A stretch of DNA of 64,000 nucleotides from Dyadobacter sp. MSC1_007 (GCF_023667495.1 NZ_JAMOZL010000011.1:186001-250000), one strand, 5' to 3'. Positions 44,038 through 54,191 are shown, numbered from the stretch's first letter. The notes: generated from the sequence alone by a model not told the origin. Numbers and translations are program-made.

Positions 44038-44751
44038 ATGTCAGTAACCGAAATGGATTTACAAAAAATATCAGGAGAAGCCCGAATCCAGCCGTCCAGC
44101 CTGGTTTTTTTAAGAAAATTAAGTAAAAATAATGACCGCGACTGGTTCAACTCGAACAAGCATCTCTATCTGGAAGAGCTCAAAAAGATGGAGGATTTCG
44201 CAGGCGCATTGCTGCGCGAGCTCAACACCCACGACCTGATAGAAACTGGATCAGGGAAAGAAAGTCTGCAACGCATTTACCGCGACACCAGATTTTCAAA
44301 TGATAAAACACCCTACAAAACGAACTGGGGCGGCGGTTTCAAAAGGGCTACGCAGGCACGCCGGGGCGGCTACTATTATCACATCGAGCCAGGAAACAGC
44401 CTGATCGCCGGTGGGTTCTGGGGACCCGAGGCGCAAGATCTAAAAAGGATCCGCGAAGAGATTGCATTCGACCCGGCGCCGATCCGAAGGATCCTTTCGG
44501 CACCGGATTTTGTAAAAACATTCGGAAAACTAGAAGGTGAACAGCTTAAAACTGCTCCAAAAGGCTTCGACGCCACACATGAGGCCATTGATCTGCTGCG
44601 CTTCAAGCAGTATTTACTTGTTCGCAGGTTTACAGATGAGGAAGTGCTGCATGAAAACTTCCTTCTCGAAGCCAGCCAGACGTTCCGCAACATGCGCCCA
44701 TTTTTCGATTATATGAGCGAAACATTGACGATGGATGCCAACGGACTGTAG
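44038..44751 (+). CDS. DUF2461 family protein
   Basis: About 237 residues from the ATG at 44038. The family body is complete: SLVFLRKLSKNNDRDWFNSNK at the start, RIYRDTRFSNDKTPYKTNWGG in the middle and GGYYYHIEPGNSLIAGGFWGPE, each a conserved DUF2461 block. The family occurs in bacteria and fungi, is cytoplasmic and has no settled function. The longer frame from 43942 would overlap the divergent hydrolase. Its stop is 20 bases from that of the facing peroxidase gene. Confidence 0.88.
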   Translation: MSVTEMDLQKISGEARIQPSSLVFLRKLSKNNDRDWFNSNKHLYLEELKKMEDFAGALLRELNTHDLIETGSGKESLQRIYRDTRFSNDKTPYKTNWGGGFKRATQARRGGYYYHIEPGNSLIAGGFWGPEAQDLKRIREEIAFDPAPIRRILSAPDFVKTFGKLEGEQLKTAPKGFDATHEAIDLLRFKQYLLVRRFTDEEVLHENFLLEASQTFRNMRPFFDYMSETLTMDANGL

Positions 44752-44771
44752 CAAGCTAGACGCCGATTGAA

Positions 44772-46604
44772 CTATAAGATTTTCATAAAAGCAACAAGCG
44801 CCTTCTTTTCAGAATCAACCAGGTCCAGCTTGTCAAATGGCAGGGTCTGGTTTTCCAGGTTGAAGCCCAGTCCATTGCCTCCTCCTCTATCGTAAAAATC
44901 AATAACCTCTTCCAGGCTTTGGAAAACGCCATTATGCATGTAGGGCGCTGTGAGCGCCACATGGCGTACGGTTGGAGTTTTGAATGCGTAACGATGTGGT
45001 TCGCGTTTGGTGAGCATGTATTTTCCTACATCCGGATCAACGGTTTTATCTTCCGCGGTAGCCGGAGTACCGAGCACTTCACTCTCTGTTTCCAGATAAG
45101 CGGGCGGCACGGTGCCATTAAAAAGCGGGAAGAAATGGCAGGTTGCACATTTGGCTTTGCCCATAAAGAGGTTAAAACCGTTTTTTTCTTCCAATGTCAA
45201 CGTTGCATCCGAATTGCGGAAATAGCGATCCAGGCGCGAATCGAGGGATGAAAGTGAGCGGATGTAGCTTGCAATGGCGTTTTTGAGGTTGTTCTCGGTG
45301 AGTCCGTCTTTGTAAGAAGCTTCGAAAAGTTTTTTGTATTCATCCTGGTTGCGCAGACTTTCCACCGCATCGGGAAGCGATCCATGCATTTCCTGCGGGT
45401 TACGGATCACATCGCTGGCCTGGTCTTCCAAAAAACTAACGCGGGAATCGGCAAACTGCACGGCCTGAAAAGAAGCATTCAGCAATGTCGGTGCATTCCG
45501 GGAGATACGCGCCCCGTTGAACCCGATTGCGAAACTTTTGCTCTCCCCGTCGGTAAACGCCTTTTCGGGCTGATGACAAGTAGCACAGGTCCGTCCCGAA
45601 TTGTTGGACAATACCGGATTGAAAAACAACTTCCTGCCCAGCGCAATCCGCTCGTCTGTCATAGCCTGTTCCTGGAAATTGATAAAATAATCTGCGTTGA
45701 AAACTCCCGTATCGGTAAGAGTGCGTGCAGAGACCGAGAGTAATCTTTTTTCATTAAAAACGGGCACTCCCAACGCATTCTGGACATCTAATAATTGGCT
45801 GCTCAAAGGGTTTGCATATCGTTTGATGAATTCGAGGCGGTCGAAGTCGTTGAAATCTCCCGAACGATTCAGGTAACTGATCGCAGATTGAAAAGCAGTA
45901 TCCAACTGTGCAGCTATCTGCGGATGGTTGCCTTCGGAGGTATAATGTGCCAAATGGCGGTGTATTGCCTTTAAAGAGGCCGCTGCCTCGGGGAGTGAAT
46001 AGAATGCGACAGGAGAGTCGAAACCGGTGATACCTTGCGAAACAATCCGGAAGACTTCAAGTCGCATGGCGTCGAAAATATGGCTGTCGGTAATCTCGTT
46101 CGTTTCTGAAATCTTACGAAGGCGGTGCACATTGGCACGGATCACAGCAGCGGTATGTGTGATTTCAGGATAGGTTTCCGCTTTGATTTCAGGGAAAATC
46201 ATTTCTTCCAGCACCTGAAAACCTTGCGGCTCGTTCACCCGAAGGTCGTCATCCACATCAGGAATATTAGGCCCGTTAAGGGCGCGGGTCGTTTCCGGAC
46301 TGTAGTAAGCAGACAGAAACTCTACCCGCTTGTAAGCGAGCCGGGCCGACCGGAAAGACGCCTGAATGCGTTGGGCAGGTCGATGGAGCCGGATATCGGT
46401 TTGCAATTGGCTCACAGCGCTGTCCAGTGCTGTGATATCCTGCATAAAAAGCCGCTTTACCTGGCTACCGGGTTGGGGTCCCGGGCTGGTAATCCACCAA
46501 ACCAGACAGACAATCAGCGGTACTGCCACCACCACAAATAACAAAAACAGCAACCGTCGGTGGCGATATAGGAATGAGTCAGGATTTCGCACGAATCTTA
46601 TCAT
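44772..46604 (-). CDS. Di-heme cytochrome c peroxidase with N-terminal imelysin-like domain
   Basis: A 610-residue protein with one N-terminal anchor (residues 17-38). Residues 50-285 are helical and include LNGPNIPDVDDD and EPQGFQVLEE, features I associate with imelysin/EfeO-like iron-uptake domains. Residues 305-610 are a MauG/CcpA-type di-heme peroxidase with haem motifs CATCH at 340-344 and at 486-490, and the later MHNGVFQSLEEVIDFYD. It would reduce peroxide or oxidise a substrate in the periplasm. A terminator at 46635-46669 separates it from the PhoX-like gene. Confidence 0.87.
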   Translation of the reverse strand: MIRFVRNPDSFLYRHRRLLFLLFVVVAVPLIVCLVWWITSPGPQPGSQVKRLFMQDITALDSAVSQLQTDIRLHRPAQRIQASFRSARLAYKRVEFLSAYYSPETTRALNGPNIPDVDDDLRVNEPQGFQVLEEMIFPEIKAETYPEITHTAAVIRANVHRLRKISETNEITDSHIFDAMRLEVFRIVSQGITGFDSPVAFYSLPEAAASLKAIHRHLAHYTSEGNHPQIAAQLDTAFQSAISYLNRSGDFNDFDRLEFIKRYANPLSSQLLDVQNALGVPVFNEKRLLSVSARTLTDTGVFNADYFINFQEQAMTDERIALGRKLFFNPVLSNNSGRTCATCHQPEKAFTDGESKSFAIGFNGARISRNAPTLLNASFQAVQFADSRVSFLEDQASDVIRNPQEMHGSLPDAVESLRNQDEYKKLFEASYKDGLTENNLKNAIASYIRSLSSLDSRLDRYFRNSDATLTLEEKNGFNLFMGKAKCATCHFFPLFNGTVPPAYLETESEVLGTPATAEDKTVDPDVGKYMLTKREPHRYAFKTPTVRHVALTAPYMHNGVFQSLEEVIDFYDRGGGNGLGFNLENQTLPFDKLDLVDSEKKALVAFMKIL

Positions 46605-46630
46605 GAATTCAGCAAAGGGGGAATTTGTAA

Positions 46631-46669
46631 AACAAGAAAACTCCTGGCCCGAAAATTCCGGCCAGGAGT
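46631..46669 (-). terminator. Terminator of the PhoX-like gene
   Basis: ACTCCTGGCC (46640-46649) pairs perfectly with GGCCAGGAGT (46660-46669). On the minus strand the stem is followed by TTTTCTTGTTTT. It begins 15 bases after the stop codon at 46685. Confidence 0.85.
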
Positions 46670-46684
46670 CTGAAAACTATAAAA

Positions 46685-48163
46685 TTAACGAGGCAGACCT
46701 TCAATAAGAATTAGCTGACTGGCCTGATCTTCCGATTTACGGACCGACCCGCCGTCTACGCCTTTGTATTTTGCACCGCGCCATGTATGCCCCTGAATGC
46801 CCAACATGAATGTATTGGGACGGCCTGTTACATCGGACACGTCGATCATACCACCGCTTTCCCATGATCCCAGTTTTGACGGGCCGCCCACATTGTATTT
46901 GGCAGCATCGGCTTCGTTCCGGCGGTGATCGATCTCGATCACGGGGGTCAATTGTTTGGTTTTGAGGTTATATTGATATACATAACCATCGTGCATCTCA
47001 TCGCCATATCCATTGGGATCTTCCATGATGTACGCATAGTTGTAAGTCACGCAGACGTTATCAGGATTCTGGAACGTTTTAGCAATTCCAGTGCGGTCGT
47101 CGCCATCGAGCAATACTTCCAGTTTGCCTTTGGTCGGATCATTGGCATCGAGCATCACATTGTAAATACGGCCATATTTGGTACGCGAATAATCTGCATT
47201 CGCCCCGGTATTATTCTGACCGGTTACGGCGAAAATCACTTCGCGGCCATTCGCGCCGCCCCCTTTGCGATAATCCACATCTTCTACCCTTCCAAATTTG
47301 ATTCCTTTCAGATCGTTCACTTTTGCATTGATCTGGGCACCGGTGAGGGTCTTATGTCCGTCGATTTTAACAAACTCAACATCGTATACCGATCCTGGCT
47401 TCATGTCCATTTCGCGTTGGTTGTTATCGGCGCGTTTAAGCATGTAGAGTGTGCCATTGTCCAGGTCCCCCACGGTGCCTGACATATACATAGCGAGCTG
47501 ACCGCCATTTACATCTGAATCATCATCACCAATAAGGATTACTGTCTTTCCGGGATAAGCTGTTTTTGGCAACGGAACTGCATTTTCTGCGCTCCATCTT
47601 CCCAACCCTGCCACTTCGCGGGAAATATTGGCCTGGCTTACGTCCGAATCCACATTCAGAGCATGTGTGCGCGATTCCTGGCCACTTTCGCCGGAAGTTA
47701 GGAACACAGGCCCAAAACCGTGCTCGATGGGCGTGGCCAGGGTTGCCGAGCAAAGCCTCCACGTTCCTCCATCCGAATTAAGGATATATTCCCCTTTTAC
47801 AGGCTTGAAACCCTTGTCGAGAGTGATCCGGGATACCGCGAAGTTGTCTTCGTGGTTAACCAAGATCGTGTAGTTACCATCCGGATTCTGGAAAAGACCT
47901 GTGCCGTCGGCGGACCCGCCAAATATAAAGCCCGGGGATTGTGTAAGCTGGTCGTCGCTACTGAGAAGTGAATATAATTTCACATTGGTTCCGGCGACAC
48001 GGCCATTGGTTGCGCCAGGGAGTAACTTGGCAAGCACAGGTGTTACAGAACGGTTTTCGAGTGTGATATCCGGACTGTCCGGCGCTCTGTGGTCCTGGCA
48101 GGCGGCCAGCGCAAGCAGACCAGCCAGGGCCGATGAAGAAAGTAAAGGTTTCACGGTGAACAT
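46685..48163 (-). CDS. PhoX-like (DUF839) lipoprotein
   Basis: A 492-residue protein with a lipoprotein signal (LAAC, Cys22). The body shows the DUF839/PhoX propeller pattern: YTILVNHEDNFAVSRITLD, LATPIEHGFGPVFLTSGE, GRVEDVDYR, FQNPDNVCV and MIDVSDVTG. PhoX proteins are calcium/iron-dependent phosphatases that cleave phosphomonoesters in the periplasm; many DUF839 members lack tested activity. A lipidated form would sit in the outer membrane. No Pho-box-like repeat was seen upstream. It lies upstream of the di-heme peroxidase but has its own terminator. Confidence 0.83.
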   Translation of the reverse strand: MFTVKPLLSSSALAGLLALAACQDHRAPDSPDITLENRSVTPVLAKLLPGATNGRVAGTNVKLYSLLSSDDQLTQSPGFIFGGSADGTGLFQNPDGNYTILVNHEDNFAVSRITLDKGFKPVKGEYILNSDGGTWRLCSATLATPIEHGFGPVFLTSGESGQESRTHALNVDSDVSQANISREVAGLGRWSAENAVPLPKTAYPGKTVILIGDDDSDVNGGQLAMYMSGTVGDLDNGTLYMLKRADNNQREMDMKPGSVYDVEFVKIDGHKTLTGAQINAKVNDLKGIKFGRVEDVDYRKGGGANGREVIFAVTGQNNTGANADYSRTKYGRIYNVMLDANDPTKGKLEVLLDGDDRTGIAKTFQNPDNVCVTYNYAYIMEDPNGYGDEMHDGYVYQYNLKTKQLTPVIEIDHRRNEADAAKYNVGGPSKLGSWESGGMIDVSDVTGRPNTFMLGIQGHTWRGAKYKGVDGGSVRKSEDQASQLILIEGLPR

Positions 48164-48291
48164 AAACTTGGGAATTAATGTGATTTGGTTGCTACAAAGT
48201 ACACCGTTTCACATTTTCCGGGGTTTATGCATTTATTATCAGTTTGTTAAGTTCGTATTACGATTCAGATTTCTGATTAGAGGTGCAGGCT

Positions 48292-50196
48292 TCAATCTTC
48301 AATAGCTTTGACGGGACCGGACAACAACGGTTTCTCCTCAGGCAGGTATACGAAAAACGTTGTTCCCCGCCCCTCTTCGCTCTCAAACCATATCCTGCCG
48401 CCATGTGCCTCCACAATCTGTTTTGAAATATATAAACCCAATCCAAATGCTTGCTCACCCGCCGTACCTTCCCTTTTGGACGGCGTAAACGGGTCGAATA
48501 ACCTTGCGGCAGACTCTTTGGGTATGCCCACTCCGCTGTCCTTGATCGATATCTCAACGCCGCTGCCAACTCCTTTGGCCTGAACCCGGATTGTGCCTCC
48601 ATCCGGCGTAAATTTGATCGCATTAACAATCAGGTTGTTGAGCACCCGCAGCAGTTTGTCGCGATCGGCAGTGAGCGTTGCATTTGTGGTATCGTCCAGG
48701 GTCAATTGCTGCTGTTTTTCATTCGCCCTGAATGTTAGCAGTGTGACTGCTTGCTTCAAAAATGGAGCAAGATCGATCGGCTCCTTTTTCAATTCGGCTT
48801 CATTGAATTCAAAATCGGTTTGCAGAAGATCGGTGATCAGATTCAGACAGCTGTTGCTGGATTCATGAATAAGCTGGATGAATTCCCTGGCTTCATCGGC
48901 CGTTATATCGTCTTCCTGCATGAGCGAAGAAAGCGCATTGATGCCGCCAATGGGGTTTCGCAGATCATGTGCCACCACCTTAATCAACCTTGCGAAGTTG
49001 TGATTACTCTTTTCCAGGGCTTCGGTGGTGGATTCGAGCTGGCGGAATTGCATGGTTAACACCTGGTTTGTCTTCCGGGTAAGCCTCCCGTTCCTCCACA
49101 AAAAAATAATGCTCAGGATCGTCAAAATACACACCGCAACGGCTAGCCATAACATCTGTGAGTTGTATTGCGATTTTAATTGTGCAGAAATCAGCTGCTG
49201 GTCTTTTACGGCATATTCTATATAGTCGATGCCGGAAACGCGGTCGATCTCCTGCTGCTCATCGTTGAGGGCCAGCAGCCGCTTGCTATAAATAAAAGCG
49301 TTGGAATCGTCTCCCCTGTCCGAATAGATCTGATATAGTTTCCGGCAAATGTCCCTGGCGTACATCCGGTAGTTCTTTTCTCCGGCTATTTGCAAAGCCT
49401 GCATATAAAAAGCGATCGCTTTTGCCTCATTATCCTTGAAATTGTGGTCGCCCAATTCAATCAGCAGGTCCATACTCAGATAGTAGAGCTGCATATTCAG
49501 TGCCTTTTGCATGGTCGCCTCCAATAACCTCATTCCCTTCTCCCGATCCTGATTAGCGATCATATTATCCGCCCTGAGCTGGTCAATGGCAAGCGCCAAT
49601 CGCACGTCTTTATATTTGACAGCAATGCCGCTCGCCTTTTCTATATAGGCGCTTTTCTGATCGGCGGAGAATTTCTGGGGATACGTCAGGATATAATTAT
49701 AAATGACGAGCGCAGTAATTGAATCATGGGCAATGCGGTTTCCGAGCGATAATGCCTGATCGAAATTAACAACCGCTTTCTGGTCCTTGCCGCTGATGCT
49801 GTACACCGCCGCGATGTTCATAAGGGTCTGGACGATATTGGAGGAGTCGGCCAACGAAACGTATTGATTATACGCGTCGTTATAGTACCGCAATGCGAGC
49901 TGGATATTGCCTTTGATGTCATATACCACACCAAGGTTGTTTGTAGCGTCGGCTACACCCTTTGGATAGGTTTGCCGCAGGGCTATCTGCCTTGCCAAAG
50001 TCGCATAATGCAACGTGCTGTCTGCATTTTGTTCATAAAACAGCAGCGAAATTCGGTTAATCACGTCGACATACTGCGCACTATCCCTGATCGCGGGAAG
50101 GCTTTTCTGCAGTTCCTGGATTTTCTCGAACTGTCCCCATGCCGGACGTGCGGCTGAGATCAACAAAATGATGCAGATGTACAGCGCCTTCATCAA
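48292..50196 (-). CDS. TPR-containing sensor histidine kinase
   Basis: A 634-residue protein: signal peptide (about 1-21), tetratricopeptide repeats at about 30-320 (ADATNNLGVVYDIKGNIQLALRYYNDAY, divided over one repeat), a transmembrane helix at 348-368, a coiled coil, then HisKA with phospho-acceptor His410 (VVAHDLRNPIGG) and an HATPase domain (NNLIVNAIKFTPDGG, GLGLYISKQIVEAHGG). The kinase is a standard HisKA type and no response regulator is adjacent, so it is an orphan here. The periplasmic TPRs suggest sensing through a protein partner. Confidence 0.92.
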   Translation of the reverse strand: MMKALYICIILLISAARPAWGQFEKIQELQKSLPAIRDSAQYVDVINRISLLFYEQNADSTLHYATLARQIALRQTYPKGVADATNNLGVVYDIKGNIQLALRYYNDAYNQYVSLADSSNIVQTLMNIAAVYSISGKDQKAVVNFDQALSLGNRIAHDSITALVIYNYILTYPQKFSADQKSAYIEKASGIAVKYKDVRLALAIDQLRADNMIANQDREKGMRLLEATMQKALNMQLYYLSMDLLIELGDHNFKDNEAKAIAFYMQALQIAGEKNYRMYARDICRKLYQIYSDRGDDSNAFIYSKRLLALNDEQQEIDRVSGIDYIEYAVKDQQLISAQLKSQYNSQMLWLAVAVCILTILSIIFLWRNGRLTRKTNQVLTMQFRQLESTTEALEKSNHNFARLIKVVAHDLRNPIGGINALSSLMQEDDITADEAREFIQLIHESSNSCLNLITDLLQTDFEFNEAELKKEPIDLAPFLKQAVTLLTFRANEKQQQLTLDDTTNATLTADRDKLLRVLNNLIVNAIKFTPDGGTIRVQAKGVGSGVEISIKDSGVGIPKESAARLFDPFTPSKREGTAGEQAFGLGLYISKQIVEAHGGRIWFESEEGRGTTFFVYLPEEKPLLSGPVKAIED

Positions 50197-50266
50197 ACCG
50201 GATTTATTTCAATTATCGAATTAAGCATTAGATTCAATATGACAATCTTTCATTTCAAAAACAAGG

Positions 50267-50300
50267 AAAAACAAAAGGGGGGTATTCGATGAATACCCCC
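50267..50300 (-). terminator. Terminator of the C25 protease gene
   Basis: GGGGGTATTC (50278-50287) pairs perfectly with GAATACCCCC (50291-50300), with a 3-base loop. On the minus strand the stem is followed by CTTTTGTTTTTCC. It begins 26 bases after the stop codon. Confidence 0.85.
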
Positions 50301-50326
50301 GGATTGCTAATTTATCTGGCTAACAG

Positions 50327-52498
50327 TCAGTTTGACCTGCCTTTCAGCACTTTCCTGGTCACCGACTTGCCATCCGTTGTTGTGATCTTTACTACATAAG
50401 CGCCATCGGTCAGGCCAGTGAGCCGGATGCTTTCGCCGGACATATAATCGAAGTAGCGGACTGGCTGTCCGGAGCTATTAGAAATACGCACCGATTTCAC
50501 TTTCGAAGCCCCCATCTGCTTGATAAACAGCCTATCAGCTGCCGGATTAGGGTAAATAGAGAATAGGTTTTCATTAGCAAACACAACGCTCCTGACCTTT
50601 GAATAGGCGAAAGAACCATCCAGATCAACTGCTTTGAGCCGGTACAGGTTTTGCCCGGGAGACGGGGTCTCATGTGCGAATTCGTATTGCTGCCTGGCTT
50701 CGCCGTTACCTCTCGCTTTTACCGTCCCGATTTTTGTCCAGGACTTGCCTTTTTCGCTGTGTTCTATTTCGAACCGGTCGCTATTCAACTCCTCGGTAGT
50801 CATCCACGTGAGCGCTGCCGCTGTTTCGCGGGCGCGGGCCTCAAAGCTTTCCAGCCGCACGGGCAGCGGCACATCCGAGCGCAACTTCAATAACGGGTCC
50901 CCTAAAATAACCTCTGCTTCGGAGTACGACTGCGCATACCGGTAGGAGTCGCTGATGCTGAATCCCCTTGTGAAATACTGATAAACGCCGTCGTGTGCAT
51001 ACAGCCGTTTTAATCCGCTCTGTCCGGTTTCCGAGAAAATACCGATGTTCTCGCAAAACGCGTGCACATTCATCACATTACCCTTACCCAGGTATTGGCC
51101 TGCCAGATAGTTATTACCCTGAAATTTACCTACCGAGCACGAATAAAGGTCAATCAGGCGGGTATTAAGTGCCGGAAGGTTCGTGATATCCTGATTGGAA
51201 ATGCCAAAAGAATGGTAGTTCCAGGTGCCGTGCAGGGTAAGCGTGAAGATTTCGTAGGATTTGGTGCCGAGCTTGTTCATGAAGTCATTTTTCCAAACAA
51301 CGTCATCACCGGAATAGTCGGGATCTTTTGCCCTGCCAAATTGCAGCACTTCTGCCGCCCATAATCCACCAGCCTCTGCTTGTTGTACCACACCGGCTTC
51401 GCTGACAAAGGCATCGGTGATCAGCACTTTGCTTTCAAAAACAATGTCCCGCGCCCTGAATGCATGCACTTTATTAAAATAGGCCACCAGGTAATCTATT
51501 TGCTGGTTAATGTTAAAAGTGATATCCGGAATCACCATTCCCATTGAAATCATCGCATTCTGCTGCTGGTATACGTCCGGCCGGACTTCCGTGGGCGGTA
51601 CCGCGCAAATGTCGGCCCGATCGAAGATCTTAAATGTATCGTCCCACGCGCTGTACGACAAAGTGTTGTACATAGGCTGGGTGTAGTAAGAGAACGTAGT
51701 GGAAAAATAGGTGGCTACCGGAGCGCCTTCGTTGTTGAGCTTCACGAACTGGCCGGTAATGGCCGCATTGTCCCCCAGGAAAAACAGGTAGGTAAGGTTA
51801 TCGTTGTTAAATTTCTGTCTGATGTTTTGATAGAGCTGCGCCCTTTGCATGTTGGTGCCTTCGATGTAGTACTTTTCGATCTGCAACATTGGTTTGTTCA
51901 CTGAGACATCTGATTTATATCTATCCAACACTGTATTCAGCTGGGCATTTCCCTCATATTCCTTATCGATTACCATGAGCATTTTTTCCGGCTTATCGGC
52001 AGGCGTGGGCGCTGTTTTGAAGTAGATTAATGCTATTTGTGAACCAGTGCACCGGTCTCCGTCCAGGCCGAAGACCGCACCCCATAAGTCATATTCCTTG
52101 TACGGAAGAAGGCCACCAATTGTAAAATCGATGGTGCGCGTGGCCTTGTTGATGATTTTGGAAGATAAAAAACTGGAAGTAATATATGGCTCGTTGCAAG
52201 TGGGCGTGTGACACGAAGGTTTGACACCCAGCACCACGCTACCTACGGCATCGATGTTAACGGAGGGGCCGAAAACGATGTGAATGTTGATAGCATTCTG
52301 AGGGCGGACGCTGTCCGGAAGGACGGTTACGGCAATGTCGTGTGCGGCGGTCCTGAGCTGGGATACAGGACTTTCGTCTTCGGCAAACTCTATATTTTTA
52401 TCCTTTTGAATTAGTTTGAACCTCTTATTCTGAGCAAAAGTGCTGGACGCAAAAAGGATGGCGGCAAACAAAACGAGCAGGTATACAGTTTTTTTCAT
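50327..52498 (-). CDS. C25 (gingipain-like) cysteine peptidase with T9SS sorting domain
   Basis: A 723-residue protein with a signal peptide (cleavage near residue 22, TFAQ). The middle (about 165-545) resembles a C25/caspase-fold peptidase: His423 in TLHGTW and Cys454 in LYSCSVG form the likely dyad, about 31 residues apart, close to the spacing in gingipains. A fibronectin-like part follows (TAALTWMTTEELNSDRFEIE), then a type A T9SS sorting domain in the last 75 residues (IYPNPAADRLFI, LTDGAYVVKI). It would be secreted through T9SS and act outside the cell. The overall match is to a divergent C25 subgroup; activity is inferred. Confidence 0.82.
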   Translation of the reverse strand: MKKTVYLLVLFAAILFASSTFAQNKRFKLIQKDKNIEFAEDESPVSQLRTAAHDIAVTVLPDSVRPQNAINIHIVFGPSVNIDAVGSVVLGVKPSCHTPTCNEPYITSSFLSSKIINKATRTIDFTIGGLLPYKEYDLWGAVFGLDGDRCTGSQIALIYFKTAPTPADKPEKMLMVIDKEYEGNAQLNTVLDRYKSDVSVNKPMLQIEKYYIEGTNMQRAQLYQNIRQKFNNDNLTYLFFLGDNAAITGQFVKLNNEGAPVATYFSTTFSYYTQPMYNTLSYSAWDDTFKIFDRADICAVPPTEVRPDVYQQQNAMISMGMVIPDITFNINQQIDYLVAYFNKVHAFRARDIVFESKVLITDAFVSEAGVVQQAEAGGLWAAEVLQFGRAKDPDYSGDDVVWKNDFMNKLGTKSYEIFTLTLHGTWNYHSFGISNQDITNLPALNTRLIDLYSCSVGKFQGNNYLAGQYLGKGNVMNVHAFCENIGIFSETGQSGLKRLYAHDGVYQYFTRGFSISDSYRYAQSYSEAEVILGDPLLKLRSDVPLPVRLESFEARARETAAALTWMTTEELNSDRFEIEHSEKGKSWTKIGTVKARGNGEARQQYEFAHETPSPGQNLYRLKAVDLDGSFAYSKVRSVVFANENLFSIYPNPAADRLFIKQMGASKVKSVRISNSSGQPVRYFDYMSGESIRLTGLTDGAYVVKITTTDGKSVTRKVLKGRSN

Positions 52499-52648
52499 GA
52501 CAGGCCTGGTTTAGTTCGATAAATGATCTTTTACCTTTTAATAGACAGGAAATTAATAACTGACCGTGGCACTGTTTGCTCATTTAATTTTTCGGGAATG
52601 GAGGTAGAAACGGCCGGAGTAATTCTTCGTCTTTAAAATCGGCCCGCC

Positions 52649-54157
52649 ATGTCGCAACGTAATGCTATCCTTCTTGGGTTTATCTCCCTGAAATTCGTTT
52701 TACAATATTTCCTGATCATCCCTGATTACGATCTCCAGCGCGACGAATACCTGCATCTCGATCAGGCGAATCATCTTGCGTGGGGATATTTGTCGGTTCC
52801 ACCCGTAACTTCCTGGGTCGCGTTGCTCATCAAAGCACTGGGCAACTCGGTATTTTGGATCCGGTTCTTTCCTGCATTGTTTGGCGCGCTGACGATCCTG
52901 GTGGTTTGGAAAACCGTCGAGGCGTTGCAGGGAAGTCTTTTTGCATGCATTCTGGCTGCTACTTGCGCTACCTTTTCCGTGCTTTTACGGCTCAACCAGC
53001 TTTTCCAACCGAACTCAATGGACGTTTTGTGCTGGACGACGCTTTATTTCCTGCTCATTAAATACATCGGTACAAAAAACATAAAATGGCTGTATGCATT
53101 CGCGGTTGTGTTCGCGGTAGGTTTCCTGAATAAGTACAATATTGCTTTTCTGCTTTTCGGGTTGTTACCAGCCGTTTTACTGACTGATCAGCGCAAGTTA
53201 TTGGTGAATCGCCATGTCTTTCTCGCGCTGCTAACCGGCTTGCTGCTCATCTCACCTAATCTGCTCTGGCAATATCAGAACGGCTTCCCCGTGATACACC
53301 ACATGAAATTATTGGCCGAAACACAACTTGTGCATGTCAACCGGGCCGATTTTTTAAAAGAGCAGCTTTTGTTTTTCCTCGGCTCTTTGCCCGTAATCTT
53401 TGTCGCGCTATATGCTTTGCTGTCTTACCGGCCACTTATGGAGTACCGTTTATTCTTCTGGGCATTTGTTTTTACGGTCGCCGCATTTATCTTTTTCAGG
53501 GCGAAAGGATATTATGCGATCGGTCTATACCCGGTTTACCTGGCGTTTGGCGCCGTTTTCATTACTGCAAAAGTGCATTCAAAATGGTTGCGCGGTGCTT
53601 TCGCTGCGTTGCCTGTCATTGTGTTCATTCCCATGCTCGGCGTCGTTTTCCCAAACAAAACACCGGAAGAAATCGCAGCAAATCCAGCACGTTACCAAAA
53701 GCTCGGAATGTTACGATGGGAAGACGGAAAAGACCATCAGTTACCACAGGATTTTGCCGATATGCTGGGTTGGAAAGAACTGGCCTCGAAGGTCGATGCA
53801 GTGTACGCCCGTCTCCCGGAACCAGGTAACACGCTGATCCTATGCGACAATTACGGTCAGGCGGGAGCAATTAATTATTACTCAAAACAGAATATCACGG
53901 CAGTTACCTTTAATGCAGATTATATCAACTGGTTTGACCTCAGCAAGAAGTACAAGCATTTGATCAGGGTAAAAGAATATAGTGAAAAAGAGCTTGAAAT
54001 GGAGGAAACCAGGCCTCTCTTCGCTACTGGTTATGTAGCCGACTCGATAACAAACCGCTTAGCCAGGGAATTCGGAACCACCATCTTTTTGTTTCAAAAT
54101 GCAAAGGTGAATGTAAACGCCCGGATCGCATCGGAAATCCGCGAGGATCGGTGGTAG
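52649..54157 (+). CDS. GT39/ArnT-like glycosyltransferase
   Basis: A 502-residue integral membrane protein with about nine or ten hydrophobic helices and the first-loop motif DLQRDEYLHLDQ (residues 28-39), whose Asp-Glu pair is the catalytic/metal site of GT-C enzymes such as PMT and ArnT. The C-terminal part (from about 380) is soluble (ILCDNYGQAGAINYYSKQN). It would transfer a sugar from a lipid-linked donor on the periplasmic side. The acceptor is unknown. It lies 34 bases upstream of a GNAT gene on the same strand. Confidence 0.88.
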   Translation: MSQRNAILLGFISLKFVLQYFLIIPDYDLQRDEYLHLDQANHLAWGYLSVPPVTSWVALLIKALGNSVFWIRFFPALFGALTILVVWKTVEALQGSLFACILAATCATFSVLLRLNQLFQPNSMDVLCWTTLYFLLIKYIGTKNIKWLYAFAVVFAVGFLNKYNIAFLLFGLLPAVLLTDQRKLLVNRHVFLALLTGLLLISPNLLWQYQNGFPVIHHMKLLAETQLVHVNRADFLKEQLLFFLGSLPVIFVALYALLSYRPLMEYRLFFWAFVFTVAAFIFFRAKGYYAIGLYPVYLAFGAVFITAKVHSKWLRGAFAALPVIVFIPMLGVVFPNKTPEEIAANPARYQKLGMLRWEDGKDHQLPQDFADMLGWKELASKVDAVYARLPEPGNTLILCDNYGQAGAINYYSKQNITAVTFNADYINWFDLSKKYKHLIRVKEYSEKELEMEETRPLFATGYVADSITNRLAREFGTTIFLFQNAKVNVNARIASEIREDRW

Positions 54158-54191
54158 CCATTCACACCTCTTCAAAAACAAAAACCGCATT

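Noticed and set aside
43974-44159. N-terminal extension of the alpha/beta-hydrolase to 44159
   Set aside because: It overlaps the divergent DUF2461 gene and is not conserved in hydrolase families; the ATG at 43973 fits.
46685-48291. Pho box upstream of the PhoX-like gene
   Set aside because: No 11-bp direct repeat was seen in 48164-48291, so phosphate control is not supported by the sequence.
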